DNA of 5,742 nt from CAVQGZ01 sp964356295 (GCA_964356295.1 CAYHHE010000116.1:1-5742), one strand, 5' to 3'; counted from the first letter of the stretch, positions 1 to 5,555 are shown. Made by a program: numbers and translations. The notes: generated from the letters alone by a model not told the origin.

Positions 1-2
1 CC

Positions 3-335
3 GAGGTGTTCCTGGTGCTGGTGACGAACTGCTCGCCGTGGACCTACCTGGGACCCATCGGGATTCGGACTGCCCCCCGGTCGTCGTTCGAGGCCGGGCT
101 CGACGTCGTCGGGACGACATCGCTGGGCGTCGTTCCCCTGCTCAAGCACGTCGCCGAGATCGTCGGGACCCGCCGCGGGCCTCGCGGACCCGACGTCGTG
201 CACCGCCACGACCTCCCGTGGATCACGCTGCACGCGCAGCGCGAGATCGGCGCGCAGGTGGACGGGGACTACCTTGGCACCACCACGCGCTTGCACTGCG
301 AGGCCGTGCCGGACGCGCTGCGCGTCCTTGTCTGA
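3..335 (+). CDS. Diacylglycerol/lipid kinase family protein, C-terminal part (5' end outside window)
   Basis: This is the last ~110 residues of a protein read in frame from base 3 to a TGA at 333-335. The segment resembles the C-terminal beta-rich domain of the DAGK/YegS/LcbK lipid kinase family, which phosphorylates diacylglycerol or related lipids using ATP at the membrane. Visible support is the opening strand with LVLVTNCSPWTYLGP, a stretch of alternating hydrophobic residues, and near the end QVDGDYLG, matching the 'VDGE/D' turn that closes this domain in the family. The catalytic N-terminal domain with the GGDGT motif lies outside the window, so activity cannot be judged. The gene is co-directional with whiB1 but separated by a 171-bp gap containing a separate promoter, so the two are probably not one operon. 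The family call is fairly safe; the substrate is unknown. Confidence 0.75.
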   Translation, partial: EVFLVLVTNCSPWTYLGPIGIRTAPRSSFEAGLDVVGTTSLGVVPLLKHVAEIVGTRRGPRGPDVVHRHDLPWITLHAQREIGAQVDGDYLGTTTRLHCEAVPDALRVLV

Positions 336-413
336 CCCGACCCCGTCCGGCCGCGGTGGGAGGTCACCACGGGTGGGCCAGCAGCCGCCACGACGAGGAA
401 TCCCCTGCGGGGA

Positions 414-443
414 CTGACATTCGTGAACGAATTCACATACACT
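414..443 (+). promoter_or_regulatory. Predicted whiB1 promoter (-35 CTGACA, 18 bp, -10 TACACT)
   Basis: CTGACA at 414-419 matches the housekeeping -35 consensus TTGACA at five of six positions. After an 18-bp spacer, TACACT at 438-443 fits the actinobacterial -10 pattern TAnnnT. Transcription would start near 450, giving a leader of about 55 nt before the whiB1 ATG. It is the only convincing promoter pair in the 171-bp gap. A short TCCCC/GGGGA inverted repeat at 401-413 lies immediately upstream of the -35. The start site is inferred. Confidence 0.55.
422..437 (+). promoter_or_regulatory. CRP/FNR-family (cAMP receptor protein-like) operator in the whiB1 promoter
   Basis: The palindrome GTGA-ACGAAT-TCAC (423-436), with a further A at 437, matches the CRP consensus TGTGA-N6-TCACA at nine of ten arm positions; the first base is C instead of T. 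It lies entirely between the predicted -35 and -10 and touches the -10, centred about 20 bp upstream of the inferred start. A bound regulator there would be expected to block RNA polymerase, so repression is the simpler reading. In M. tuberculosis, whiB1 is known to be controlled by the cAMP-responsive CRP (Rv3676), which supports a conserved input. Confidence 0.6.
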
Positions 444-452
444 GGCGCCGTG

Positions 453-479
453 GTCGCCGACTCTGCCAGGGTCGGCGAC
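453..479 (+). promoter_or_regulatory. Strong hairpin in the whiB1 5' leader
   Basis: GTCGCCGAC at 453-461 is perfectly complementary to GTCGGCGAC at 471-479. The inner bases TCT (462-464) and AGG (468-470) continue the pairing through one U-G wobble, a C-G and a U-A, making a 12-bp stem closed by the three-base loop GCC (465-467). No T-tract follows, so it is not a standard terminator. It would begin almost at the 5' end of the predicted transcript and ends 12 nt before the Shine-Dalgarno. Plausible roles are 5'-end stabilisation or tuning of translation; the role is inferred. Confidence 0.5.
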
Positions 480-506
480 AGGACTGCTTGTGAGGAGTTT
501 GCAGAT

Positions 507-767
507 ATGGACTGGCGCCATCGGGCTGCCTGTCGGGACGAAGACCCCGAGCTCTTCTTCCCGATCGGCAACACAGGGCCGGCGCTTCTTCAGATCGAGG
601 AGGCCAAGGCCGTGTGCCGCCGCTGCGAGGTGCGGGAGGCCTGTCTGCAGTGGGCACTGGACAGCGGGCAGGACGCCGGGGTCTGGGGCGGCATGAGCGA
701 GGACGAGCGTCGAGCACTACGACGCCGCAACGCTCGCGCCGCCCGGACCCGTGCCGCTCGTTCCTGA
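507..767 (+). CDS. whiB1: WhiB1-type iron-sulfur transcriptional regulator
   Basis: WhiB1 is a small cytoplasmic [4Fe-4S] protein of actinobacteria that binds the primary sigma factor, acts as a transcription regulator, and in M. tuberculosis is essential with a cluster that reacts with nitric oxide. This 86-residue protein has the four cluster ligands at Cys9, Cys37, Cys40 and Cys46 (C-X27-C-X2-C-X5-C), the family turn GVWGGM at 58-63, and a basic Arg-rich C-terminal tail for DNA contact. The N-terminus MDWRH and the segment DEDPELFFP are close to mycobacterial WhiB1 (84 residues). The ATG at 507 is chosen because GAGGAG (492-497) lies nine bases upstream and it matches the family N-terminus. 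An in-frame GTG at 423 would add 28 unrelated residues but falls inside the promoter. The last 51 bp overlap pdtaS on the other strand. A CRP-like site and a leader hairpin lie upstream. Confidence 0.95.
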   Translation: MDWRHRAACRDEDPELFFPIGNTGPALLQIEEAKAVCRRCEVREACLQWALDSGQDAGVWGGMSEDERRALRRRNARAARTRAARS

Positions 768-2228
768 CGGCGACAGCGGAAGGGTCACCTGGGCCCCTGT
801 CCCGGGATCCCGCGGGTACAGCGACACCGAACCGCCCCGCTCGCAGATGAGCGTGGTGACGATCCGAAGGCCGAGGCTGTCGCCCCCGTCGAGGTCGAAC
901 CCCTCGGGCAGCCCGGCGCCGTCGTCCTCCACCGCCACGACCAACCGGTCCTCGTCCCGGGACACCGCCAGCTCCACGCGTCCCGGTCGGTCTCCCAAGC
1001 CGTGCTGGAGGGCGTTGTGCAGCAACTCGGTGACCGCCATGGCCAGCGGCGTGGCCACCGTGGCGGGGATCCGTCCAGCCTGGCCGCGGCGCACCACGAC
1101 CTGCCCATGCTCTGGTGCGGCCACCTCGGCGACCATGGCGGTCAGCCGCGCCAGGATGTCGTCGAGGTCGACGTCCTCGTCGGTGGTCTCCGCGAGCATC
1201 TCGTGCACCACTGCGATCGATCCGACGCGGCGGACCGCCTCGGCCAGCGCGGTCTGCGCCGCCGGGTCAGGGACGCGCCGCGACTGGAGGCGGAGCAGGG
1301 AGGCCACCGTCTGCAGGTTGTTCTTGACGCGGTGATGGATCTCGCGGATCGTGGCGTCCTTGGTCATGAGCTCGTGGTCCCGGCGACGCAGCTCGGTGAC
1401 ATCCCTGACCAGCGCGATCGCACCCTCGTGGACCCCCTGCGGGTCCAACGGGATGGCGCGCACAGCCAGCACGGCCGCACCTGAGGCGAGCTCGGACTGG
1501 CGAGGCCGCAAGCCGCGCAGGAGCGTGTCGAGGCCCTCGTCGACGGCCTCCTCGGCGGGGTGGACGCGCAGCGCGCGGGTGGTCGGTCCCAGCGGCTGCC
1601 CGACGAGGTCGCCGACAAGTCCGAGGCGCCGGTAGGCGGACATGGCGTTCGGGCTGGCGAACGTGACCCGGCCTTCGGGGTCCAGCCGGATCAGCCCGTC
1701 TCCCACCCGAGGTGCCCCCCGTCGAGCCGGGGCAGGTCCGGACGCCTGCGGGAAGCGGCCCTCGGCGATCATCCGGGCGAGCAACCCGGCCGCCTCCAGG
1801 TAGACCAGCTCCAGCCGGCTGGGGGTGCGAGTCGCCACCAGGTTCGTGGTGCGACCGATGACCGCGACGACCCGACCGTCTCGGACCACGGGGATCGCCT
1901 CGACCCTGACCGGGACGGCGTCCCACCACTCGGGGTCGGAGTCCCGTCGGATCCGTGCGTTCTCGTACGCCGCGTCGATGAGCGGGCGCCGGCCGAAGGC
2001 CAACCTGCGCCCGACGAGATCGTCGGCGTGGGACGTCGGGGCTGTCGTGGGTCGCATCTGGGCGCCCGCCACGAACCCTCCCCCATCGGCGCGAGGCAGC
2101 CAGAGCACGAGATCGGCGAAGGACAGGTCGGACAGCAGCTGCCACTCCCCGACAAGAGCGGTCAGCCAGCGCAGGTCTGCCTCGTCCAGGGACGTCTCGC
2201 CGCGCACCACGTCATCGACCGAGGGCAT
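717..2228 (-). CDS. pdtaS: PdtaS-type sensor histidine kinase (GAF-like/PAS/HisKA_2/HATPase)
   Basis: This is a soluble two-component kinase, 503 residues with the chosen ATG, against about 501 for M. tuberculosis PdtaS. Domains in order: an N-terminal GAF-like sensor (about 7-140; GEWQLLSDLSFADLVLW is characteristic), a PAS domain (about 176-280), a HisKA_2 dimerisation domain with EIHHRVKNNLQ (His298/His299 hold the phospho-acceptor), and an HATPase_c domain with N-box ELLHNALQHGLG (Asn405), G1 box DDGAGLP (435-441) and G2 SLGLRIV (451-457). There are no membrane segments. The known partner is PdtaR, an ANTAR RNA-binding antiterminator, not encoded here. The ATG at 2228 is preferred because homologues begin near MPS-DDVV and a TACCCT -10 lies six bases upstream, suggesting leaderless translation; an ATG at 2279 or TTG/GTG codons further up would nearly touch the divergent gene. 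The only cysteine is Cys462; the paired GAF cysteines reported in the mycobacterial protein are absent. The Gly/Ser-rich tail overlaps whiB1 convergently by 51 bp. Confidence 0.92.
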   Translation of the reverse strand: MPSVDDVVRGETSLDEADLRWLTALVGEWQLLSDLSFADLVLWLPRADGGGFVAGAQMRPTTAPTSHADDLVGRRLAFGRRPLIDAAYENARIRRDSDPEWWDAVPVRVEAIPVVRDGRVVAVIGRTTNLVATRTPSRLELVYLEAAGLLARMIAEGRFPQASGPAPARRGAPRVGDGLIRLDPEGRVTFASPNAMSAYRRLGLVGDLVGQPLGPTTRALRVHPAEEAVDEGLDTLLRGLRPRQSELASGAAVLAVRAIPLDPQGVHEGAIALVRDVTELRRRDHELMTKDATIREIHHRVKNNLQTVASLLRLQSRRVPDPAAQTALAEAVRRVGSIAVVHEMLAETTDEDVDLDDILARLTAMVAEVAAPEHGQVVVRRGQAGRIPATVATPLAMAVTELLHNALQHGLGDRPGRVELAVSRDEDRLVVAVEDDGAGLPEGFDLDGGDSLGLRIVTTLICERGGSVSLYPRDPGTGAQVTLPLSPSGTSGTGPGGASVAAS

Positions 2229-2234
2229 CGTCCC

Positions 2235-2240
2235 AGGGTA
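2235..2240 (-). promoter_or_regulatory. Predicted -10 element of pdtaS (leaderless start)
   Basis: On the minus strand TACCCT fits TAnnnT and is followed by six bases and then the ATG at 2228. Transcription would therefore begin at or next to the start codon, the common leaderless arrangement in actinobacteria. No Shine-Dalgarno is present before this ATG, which agrees. No clear -35 is visible. Confidence 0.4.
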
Positions 2241-2270
2241 GGAGGGGACGAGCACGCCGATGCCGGACGG

Positions 2271-2276
2271 TAGGTT
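2271..2276 (+). promoter_or_regulatory. Predicted -10 element of the ThDP enzyme gene (leaderless start)
   Basis: TAGGTT fits TAnnnT and sits six bases before the GTG at 2283, so the transcript may begin at the start codon. There is no good Shine-Dalgarno for that GTG and no clear -35. Together with the mirrored element for pdtaS, this lets the 54-bp gap serve both divergent genes. Confidence 0.35.
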
Positions 2277-2282
2277 CATAGG

Positions 2283-4052
2283 GTGAGCGCCGACCCATCC
2301 GACCAGCACCCGACCGCGTCCCCCGGGTCACCGCCGATGGGGCGGGCAGAGGCTGACACGGGCGAGCCGACCGACGCCGAGGCCGCCGGTGAGCTCGCGA
2401 CCACGCACCCCGTGACGGGTCACGCAGGGACGCACGCCCTGGCAGCCGCCCGGGCTCACGGCGTCCAGGCGCTGTTCACGCTGTCCGGGGCGCACATCTT
2501 CCCGCTCTACGACGCCGCCACCACTGTCGAGCCCGGGATGCGGCTGGTCGACGTGCGGCACGAGCAGAGTGCGGTCTTCGCTGCCGAGGCCGCCGCCAAG
2601 CTGTCCCGTCGGCCGGGGTTCGCCGCGGTTACCGCCGGACCGGGCGTGACCAACGCGATGAGCGCGGTCGCCCAGGCCCAGGCCTCCGGCGTCCCCCTGC
2701 TCGTCCTCGGCGGCCGGGCACCCGCCTTCCGGTGGGGGAGCGGCGCGCTGCAGGAGCTCGACCATCCCCCGCTGCTGCGCCCGCTGACCAAGTCGGCGTC
2801 CACGGTGAGCTCGGCCGCAGAGGTCTACGGCGCCGTTGACGAGGCGCTGCGTGTCGCGACGATGCCGCACCGCGGCCCGGTGTTCCTCGACGTTCCGATG
2901 GACCATCTGTTCACCCACGCCGAGGTCACTCCCCCGGCTACCCGGGTCGTCAGCCTGTCCGAACCGGACCCCGACGCGGTGCGTGCGATCGCACGACTGC
3001 TCGCCCGAGCCGAGCGCCCAGTTCTGGTGCTCGGCTCGGACGTGTGGATGGACGGCGCCGAGGAGGCTGCCCGCGCCTTCGTCGAGTCGACTGGCGTCCC
3101 GGTGGTCCCCAACGGCATGGGACGGGGCATCGTCCCCCCCGGACACCCCGGCCTGGTCAGCAAGGCTCGCTCGGTGGCCTTCGGCGAGGCCGACCTGGTT
3201 CTCGTCGCGGGTGCCCCGCTGGACTTCCGCCTGCAGTACGGGCAGTTCGGGGCGGCCGAGAACCCCACCCCGGTCGTCCACCTGGCCGACGCCCCGTCCC
3301 AGGTCGCTACCCACGTCCCGCTGGCGGGATCGGCTGCCGGCTCGTTGCGCCGGGTGCTCGACGGGATCCGGGAGGCATGGGAGGCCGAGCCCACCCACGC
3401 CGAACGTGCCGGCTGGAGCGACCGCCTTGCTGCGGCTGCGACTGAGGCGGCGACGCGCCACAAGGCCCTGCTCGAAGCCGAGGCCTCCGACGGCATCCAT
3501 CCCGCCCGGGTGTACGGTGCGTTGCTGCCCGAGCTCACCGCGGACACCGTGGTGATCGCCGACGGCGGTGACTTCGTATCCTGGGCGGGCATGTTCGTCG
3601 AGCCCCAGCGTCCCGGCGGATGGCTCGACCCAGGACCCTACGGCTGCCTCGGAGCGGGTCTGGGAGCAGCGGTCGGTGCCGGCGTCGTCCGCCCCGACTC
3701 ACCGCGAGTGCTGCTGCTGGGTGATGGAGCGGCCGGGTTCTCCCTGGCCGAGATCGAGACCCTGGTCCGCCACGACCTCCCCACCCTCGTCGTGGTCGGC
3801 AACAACGGGGCGTGGGGCCTGGAGAAGCACCCCATGCGTCTGCTCTACGGCTACGACGTGCTCGCCGACCTACGACGCGAGACCCGCTACGACCTGCTCG
3901 CCGAGGCGATGGGCGCCGCCGGCGAGACGGTGGCCGACCCGCGGGACCTGGCTGGAGCCTTTCGGCGCGGACTGCACAGCGCCCAGCCCTACGTGGTCAA
4001 CGTCCTGCTCGACCCCGAGGTCGCCTACCCTCGAAAGACCACCGGGGTGTAG
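2283..4052 (+). CDS. Thiamine-diphosphate enzyme, acetolactate synthase-like (IlvG/Rv1820 type)
   Basis: This 589-residue protein has the three-domain fold of ThDP-dependent 2-keto acid enzymes. The Pyr domain (about 47-210) carries the cofactor-activating Glu94 in RHEQ, followed by TAGPGVTNAMSA. A central domain follows (about 225-365). The PP domain (about 405-575) has the Mg/ThDP motif from GDG (480-482) to NN (507-508). The closest family I recall is the actinobacterial 'acetolactate synthase IlvG' group, which shares FTLSG-H, LGGRAPA-RWG, NNGAWGLEKHPM and the ending DPEVAYPRK. A true synthase condenses pyruvate for branched-chain amino acids, but residues specific to it are changed (Leu157 for the usual Phe before Gln-Glu; Glu514 and Pro517 where Val and Trp are usual), and no small regulatory subunit is nearby. 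The real substrate is uncertain. Residues 1-45 are Pro/Ala/Asp-rich and outside the family core; GTG 2283 is chosen for the -10 upstream, with ATG 2337 and GTG 2412 as alternatives. The gene is divergent from pdtaS. Confidence 0.85.
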   Translation: MSADPSDQHPTASPGSPPMGRAEADTGEPTDAEAAGELATTHPVTGHAGTHALAAARAHGVQALFTLSGAHIFPLYDAATTVEPGMRLVDVRHEQSAVFAAEAAAKLSRRPGFAAVTAGPGVTNAMSAVAQAQASGVPLLVLGGRAPAFRWGSGALQELDHPPLLRPLTKSASTVSSAAEVYGAVDEALRVATMPHRGPVFLDVPMDHLFTHAEVTPPATRVVSLSEPDPDAVRAIARLLARAERPVLVLGSDVWMDGAEEAARAFVESTGVPVVPNGMGRGIVPPGHPGLVSKARSVAFGEADLVLVAGAPLDFRLQYGQFGAAENPTPVVHLADAPSQVATHVPLAGSAAGSLRRVLDGIREAWEAEPTHAERAGWSDRLAAAATEAATRHKALLEAEASDGIHPARVYGALLPELTADTVVIADGGDFVSWAGMFVEPQRPGGWLDPGPYGCLGAGLGAAVGAGVVRPDSPRVLLLGDGAAGFSLAEIETLVRHDLPTLVVVGNNGAWGLEKHPMRLLYGYDVLADLRRETRYDLLAEAMGAAGETVADPRDLAGAFRRGLHSAQPYVVNVLLDPEVAYPRKTTGV

Positions 4053-4074
4053 CGACCGGCAGTGGGGACCCCGG
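4042..4074. terminator. Possible bidirectional hairpin between convergent genes
   Basis: CCGGGGT (4042-4048) and ACCCCGG (4068-4074) form a 7-bp inverted repeat with a 19-nt loop around the stop codon of the ThDP gene, in the 37-bp gap before the thioesterase stop. A nested GGGGACCCC (4064-4072) competes with it. There is no T-tract on either strand, so it is at best a U-less terminator. Position is the main argument. Confidence 0.25.
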
Positions 4075-4089
4075 GGGCGCGGCGACCGG

Positions 4090-4476
4090 TCAGAGCCGGC
4101 CGAGGAACGCGTCGCGGTCGACCACGACGCGGGTGATGCGCCCGTGCCCGACCACCCGGCGGTCGGCGGGGTGCTCGGCGGTGACCTCGAAGTGCAGCGT
4201 CCGGCCGTCCACGTGGACCAACGCTGCCCGCACCGCCACCTTGTGACCGACCGGCGTCGGGTACGTGTGGTCGAGCTCGACGCGTGAGCCCACCGAGGTG
4301 CGCGGGGGTTGGACGACCGAGGAGACCGCCATCACGGTGGCCTGCTCTGCCAGCGCGAGCAGTCGGGGGGTGCCAAGAACGGGCACGTCCCCCGAGCCGA
4401 GCGCGGGTGCGGTGTCTTGCTCGCTCACCTCGTGCAGAAGCTCCGCGCTGCTGCCGACCTCGGGCATGACGTCCAT
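4090..4476 (-). CDS. Hotdog-fold acyl-CoA thioesterase, FlK-like
   Basis: This 128-residue cytoplasmic protein is predicted to hydrolyse an acyl-CoA thioester. It resembles the fluoroacetyl-CoA thioesterase FlK family: a central hotdog helix GTPRLLALAEQATVMAV (35-51) followed by strands VGSRVELDHTYPTPVG and VDGRTLHFEVTAEH. As I recall FlK, its catalytic Thr42, Glu50 and His76 have the spacings 8 and 26; here Thr36, Glu44 and His70 reproduce both, and Gly63 matches the FlK active-site glycine 69. The two lid phenylalanines that give FlK its fluoroacetyl selectivity are not present at the equivalent places (Gly27, Asp30), so fluoroacetyl-CoA is not the expected substrate. The ATG at 4476 is preceded by a Shine-Dalgarno (GGAAGGGA on the minus strand, about six bases away); an ATG at 4467 is less well placed. 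It lies 76 bp after rsrA on the same strand and may be cotranscribed with sigR-rsrA. Substrate unknown. Confidence 0.8.
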   Translation of the reverse strand: MDVMPEVGSSAELLHEVSEQDTAPALGSGDVPVLGTPRLLALAEQATVMAVSSVVQPPRTSVGSRVELDHTYPTPVGHKVAVRAALVHVDGRTLHFEVTAEHPADRRVVGHGRITRVVVDRDAFLGRL

Positions 4477-4487
4477 GACGATCCCTT

Positions 4488-4503
4488 CCCACCGTCCGGT
4501 GGG
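4488..4503 (-). other. Short hairpin between rsrA and the thioesterase gene
   Basis: CCCACCG (4488-4494) and CGGTGGG (4497-4503) are exact inverted complements, giving a 6-bp stem with a four-base loop (seven complementary positions in all). In minus-strand transcripts it directly abuts the thioesterase Shine-Dalgarno and has no U-tract, so it could be a partial terminator or a modulator of ribosome access rather than a classical terminator. Confidence 0.3.
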
Positions 4504-4552
4504 CTCAGCCTAGGGCGCTGCGTCCGTCATCCCGGCCCACGACATCCCGACG

Positions 4553-4852
4553 TCACCGTGGTCTGGTGTTGGTGCGGTGTGCCACCACCTGAATCGTCTG
4601 GATGACCCGCAACCGCAACTCCTCGGGTGCGTGCTCGTTCCCGCAGCAACGGGTGAGCATGGTGTGCAGCACCTGCTGCAGCTGCTCGACCTGCACCCCG
4701 TACTGCTCGATGCACGGCTGGCACTCGACGAGGTGCTGCTCGATCGCCCCGTATCCCATGGCGGAGGACTCCATGAGGGTGCGGTCGAGGAACTCCCGGA
4801 CCCTGGACAGGATCTCCTCACAGTCGACCTCGTGCGGGCTGCCGCAACTCAT
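4553..4852 (-). CDS. rsrA: RsrA/RshA-type zinc anti-sigma factor (redox sensor for SigR)
   Basis: This 99-residue ZAS-family anti-sigma factor should bind and silence the sigma factor encoded just upstream. In reduced cells it holds zinc; under thiol oxidation a disulfide forms, zinc leaves and the sigma factor is freed. The signature His40-X3-Cys44-X2-Cys47 (HLVECQPC) is present, plus Cys11 in the N-terminal helix, the partner used in Streptomyces RsrA for zinc binding and the trigger disulfide. Extra cysteines are Cys3 and the pair Cys69-Cys70, followed by APEELRLRV, as in the family. Length agrees with RsrA (about 105) and RshA (about 101). The ATG at 4850-4852 overlaps the sigR TGA as ATGA, and GGAGGT on the minus strand (4859-4864) is six bases upstream inside sigR, indicating translational coupling. 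It is expressed from the sigR promoters, so it forms a negative feedback. Confidence 0.95.
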   Translation of the reverse strand: MSCGSPHEVDCEEILSRVREFLDRTLMESSAMGYGAIEQHLVECQPCIEQYGVQVEQLQQVLHTMLTRCCGNEHAPEELRLRVIQTIQVVAHRTNTRPR

Positions 4853-5550
4853 GTCGGCACCTCCGCTTCGTCATCATCGAGCAGTCCCCGCTCCCGGGCG
4901 TACTGCTCCAGCAGGCCCCGCAGCTGCTTGCGTCCGCGGTGCAGCCGGGACATCACGGTGCCGATCGGGGTGCCCATGATCTCCGCGATCTCCTTGTAGG
5001 CGTAGCCCTCGACGTCGGCGTAGTAGACCGCCATCCGGAAGTCCTCAGGCAACGCCGCGAGGGCCTCACGGATGTCGCGGTCGGGCAACCGCTCCAGAGC
5101 CTCGACCTCAGCGGACTTCAGCCCACCCGAGGTGTGCGCCTCGGCCCGGGCCATCTGCCAGTCCTCCACCTCGTCCGTGTTGGCCTGCTGCGGCTCACGC
5201 TGCCGCTTGCGGTAGGTGTTGATGAACGTGTTGGTGAGGATCCGGTGCAGCCACGCCTTGAGGTTCGTGCCGTCCTGGTACTGGTGGAACGCCGCGAATG
5301 CCTTGGCGAAGGTCTCCTGGACCAGGTCCTCGGCGTCGGAGGGGTTGCGGGTCATCCGCAGCGCCGCCCCGTACAGGGAGTCCAGGTACTCCAGCGCGTC
5401 CCGCTCGAACCGCGCTGCCCGCTGCTCGGGCGTCTCGAGGTCGGCCGGGGTCGCGGGGCTCACAACGGACCAGCCTATCGGCGCTGACGGCGTCCTCGAC
5501 TCGACCAGTCCCCAGGCCTCGGGGTCGGTGACGTGCGAGGCCAACAGCAC
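4849..5550 (-). CDS. sigR: ECF RNA polymerase sigma factor SigR/SigH (thiol-oxidative stress)
   Basis: This is a 233-residue group-4 sigma factor closely resembling Streptomyces SigR (227) and mycobacterial SigH (216). It directs RNA polymerase to disulfide- and heat-stress genes such as thioredoxin systems. Region 2 spans about 49-115 (RMTRNPSDAEDLVQETFAKAF, then LKAWLHRILTNTFINTYRK), followed by an acidic linker with EDWQMARAEAH. Region 4 spans about 162-214 (ALPEDFRMAVYYADVEGYAYKEIAEIMGTPIGTVMSRLHRGRKQLRG). The GTG at 5550 is chosen because AGGAG (5556-5560) lies five bases before it, the reading frame above it has weak codon bias (my count is roughly 55% third-position G/C), and a SigR-type promoter at 5591-5617 would transcribe from about 5583, below the alternative ATG at 5721. 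A later GTG at 5463 gives 204 residues. The stop overlaps rsrA (ATGA). A longer isoform from 5721 is possible. Confidence 0.93.
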   Translation of the reverse strand: MLLASHVTDPEAWGLVESRTPSAPIGWSVVSPATPADLETPEQRAARFERDALEYLDSLYGAALRMTRNPSDAEDLVQETFAKAFAAFHQYQDGTNLKAWLHRILTNTFINTYRKRQREPQQANTDEVEDWQMARAEAHTSGGLKSAEVEALERLPDRDIREALAALPEDFRMAVYYADVEGYAYKEIAEIMGTPIGTVMSRLHRGRKQLRGLLEQYARERGLLDDDEAEVPT

Positions 5551-5555
5551 AGGTG

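Noticed and set aside
397..425. GGAAT upstream of whiB1 as a second SigR-type promoter
   Set aside because: No GTT occurs 18-19 bp downstream; the nearest candidate is GTG at 21 bp, in the CRP-like site, so it does not fit the consensus.
423..506. In-frame GTG start extending WhiB1 by 28 residues
   Set aside because: The GTG lies inside the promoter spacer and operator, has no Shine-Dalgarno, and the extra residues do not match the WhiB1 family, which begins at MDWRH.
768..830. Search for a whiB1 terminator downstream of the stop codon
   Set aside because: Only GC-rich palindromic bits such as GGGCCC and CCCGGGATCCCGCGGG are present, without a stable isolated stem or T-tract, and the segment is coding for pdtaS on the other strand.
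1560..2273. Long plus-strand frame opposite pdtaS
   Set aside because: It is a mirror frame of a well-supported kinase in GC-rich DNA; its translation is low-complexity with no family resemblance.
2229..2309. Longer PdtaS start at 2279 or 2309
   Set aside because: These starts leave three or no bases before the divergent gene, lack a ribosome binding site, and add residues not expected in PdtaS; the ATG at 2228 has a -10 at the right distance.
2328..3500. 390-codon minus-strand frame opposite the ThDP enzyme gene
   Set aside because: The plus strand encodes a clear ThDP enzyme with intact motifs; the opposite frame is Gly/Arg/Val-rich and unrecognisable, typical of an antisense shadow.
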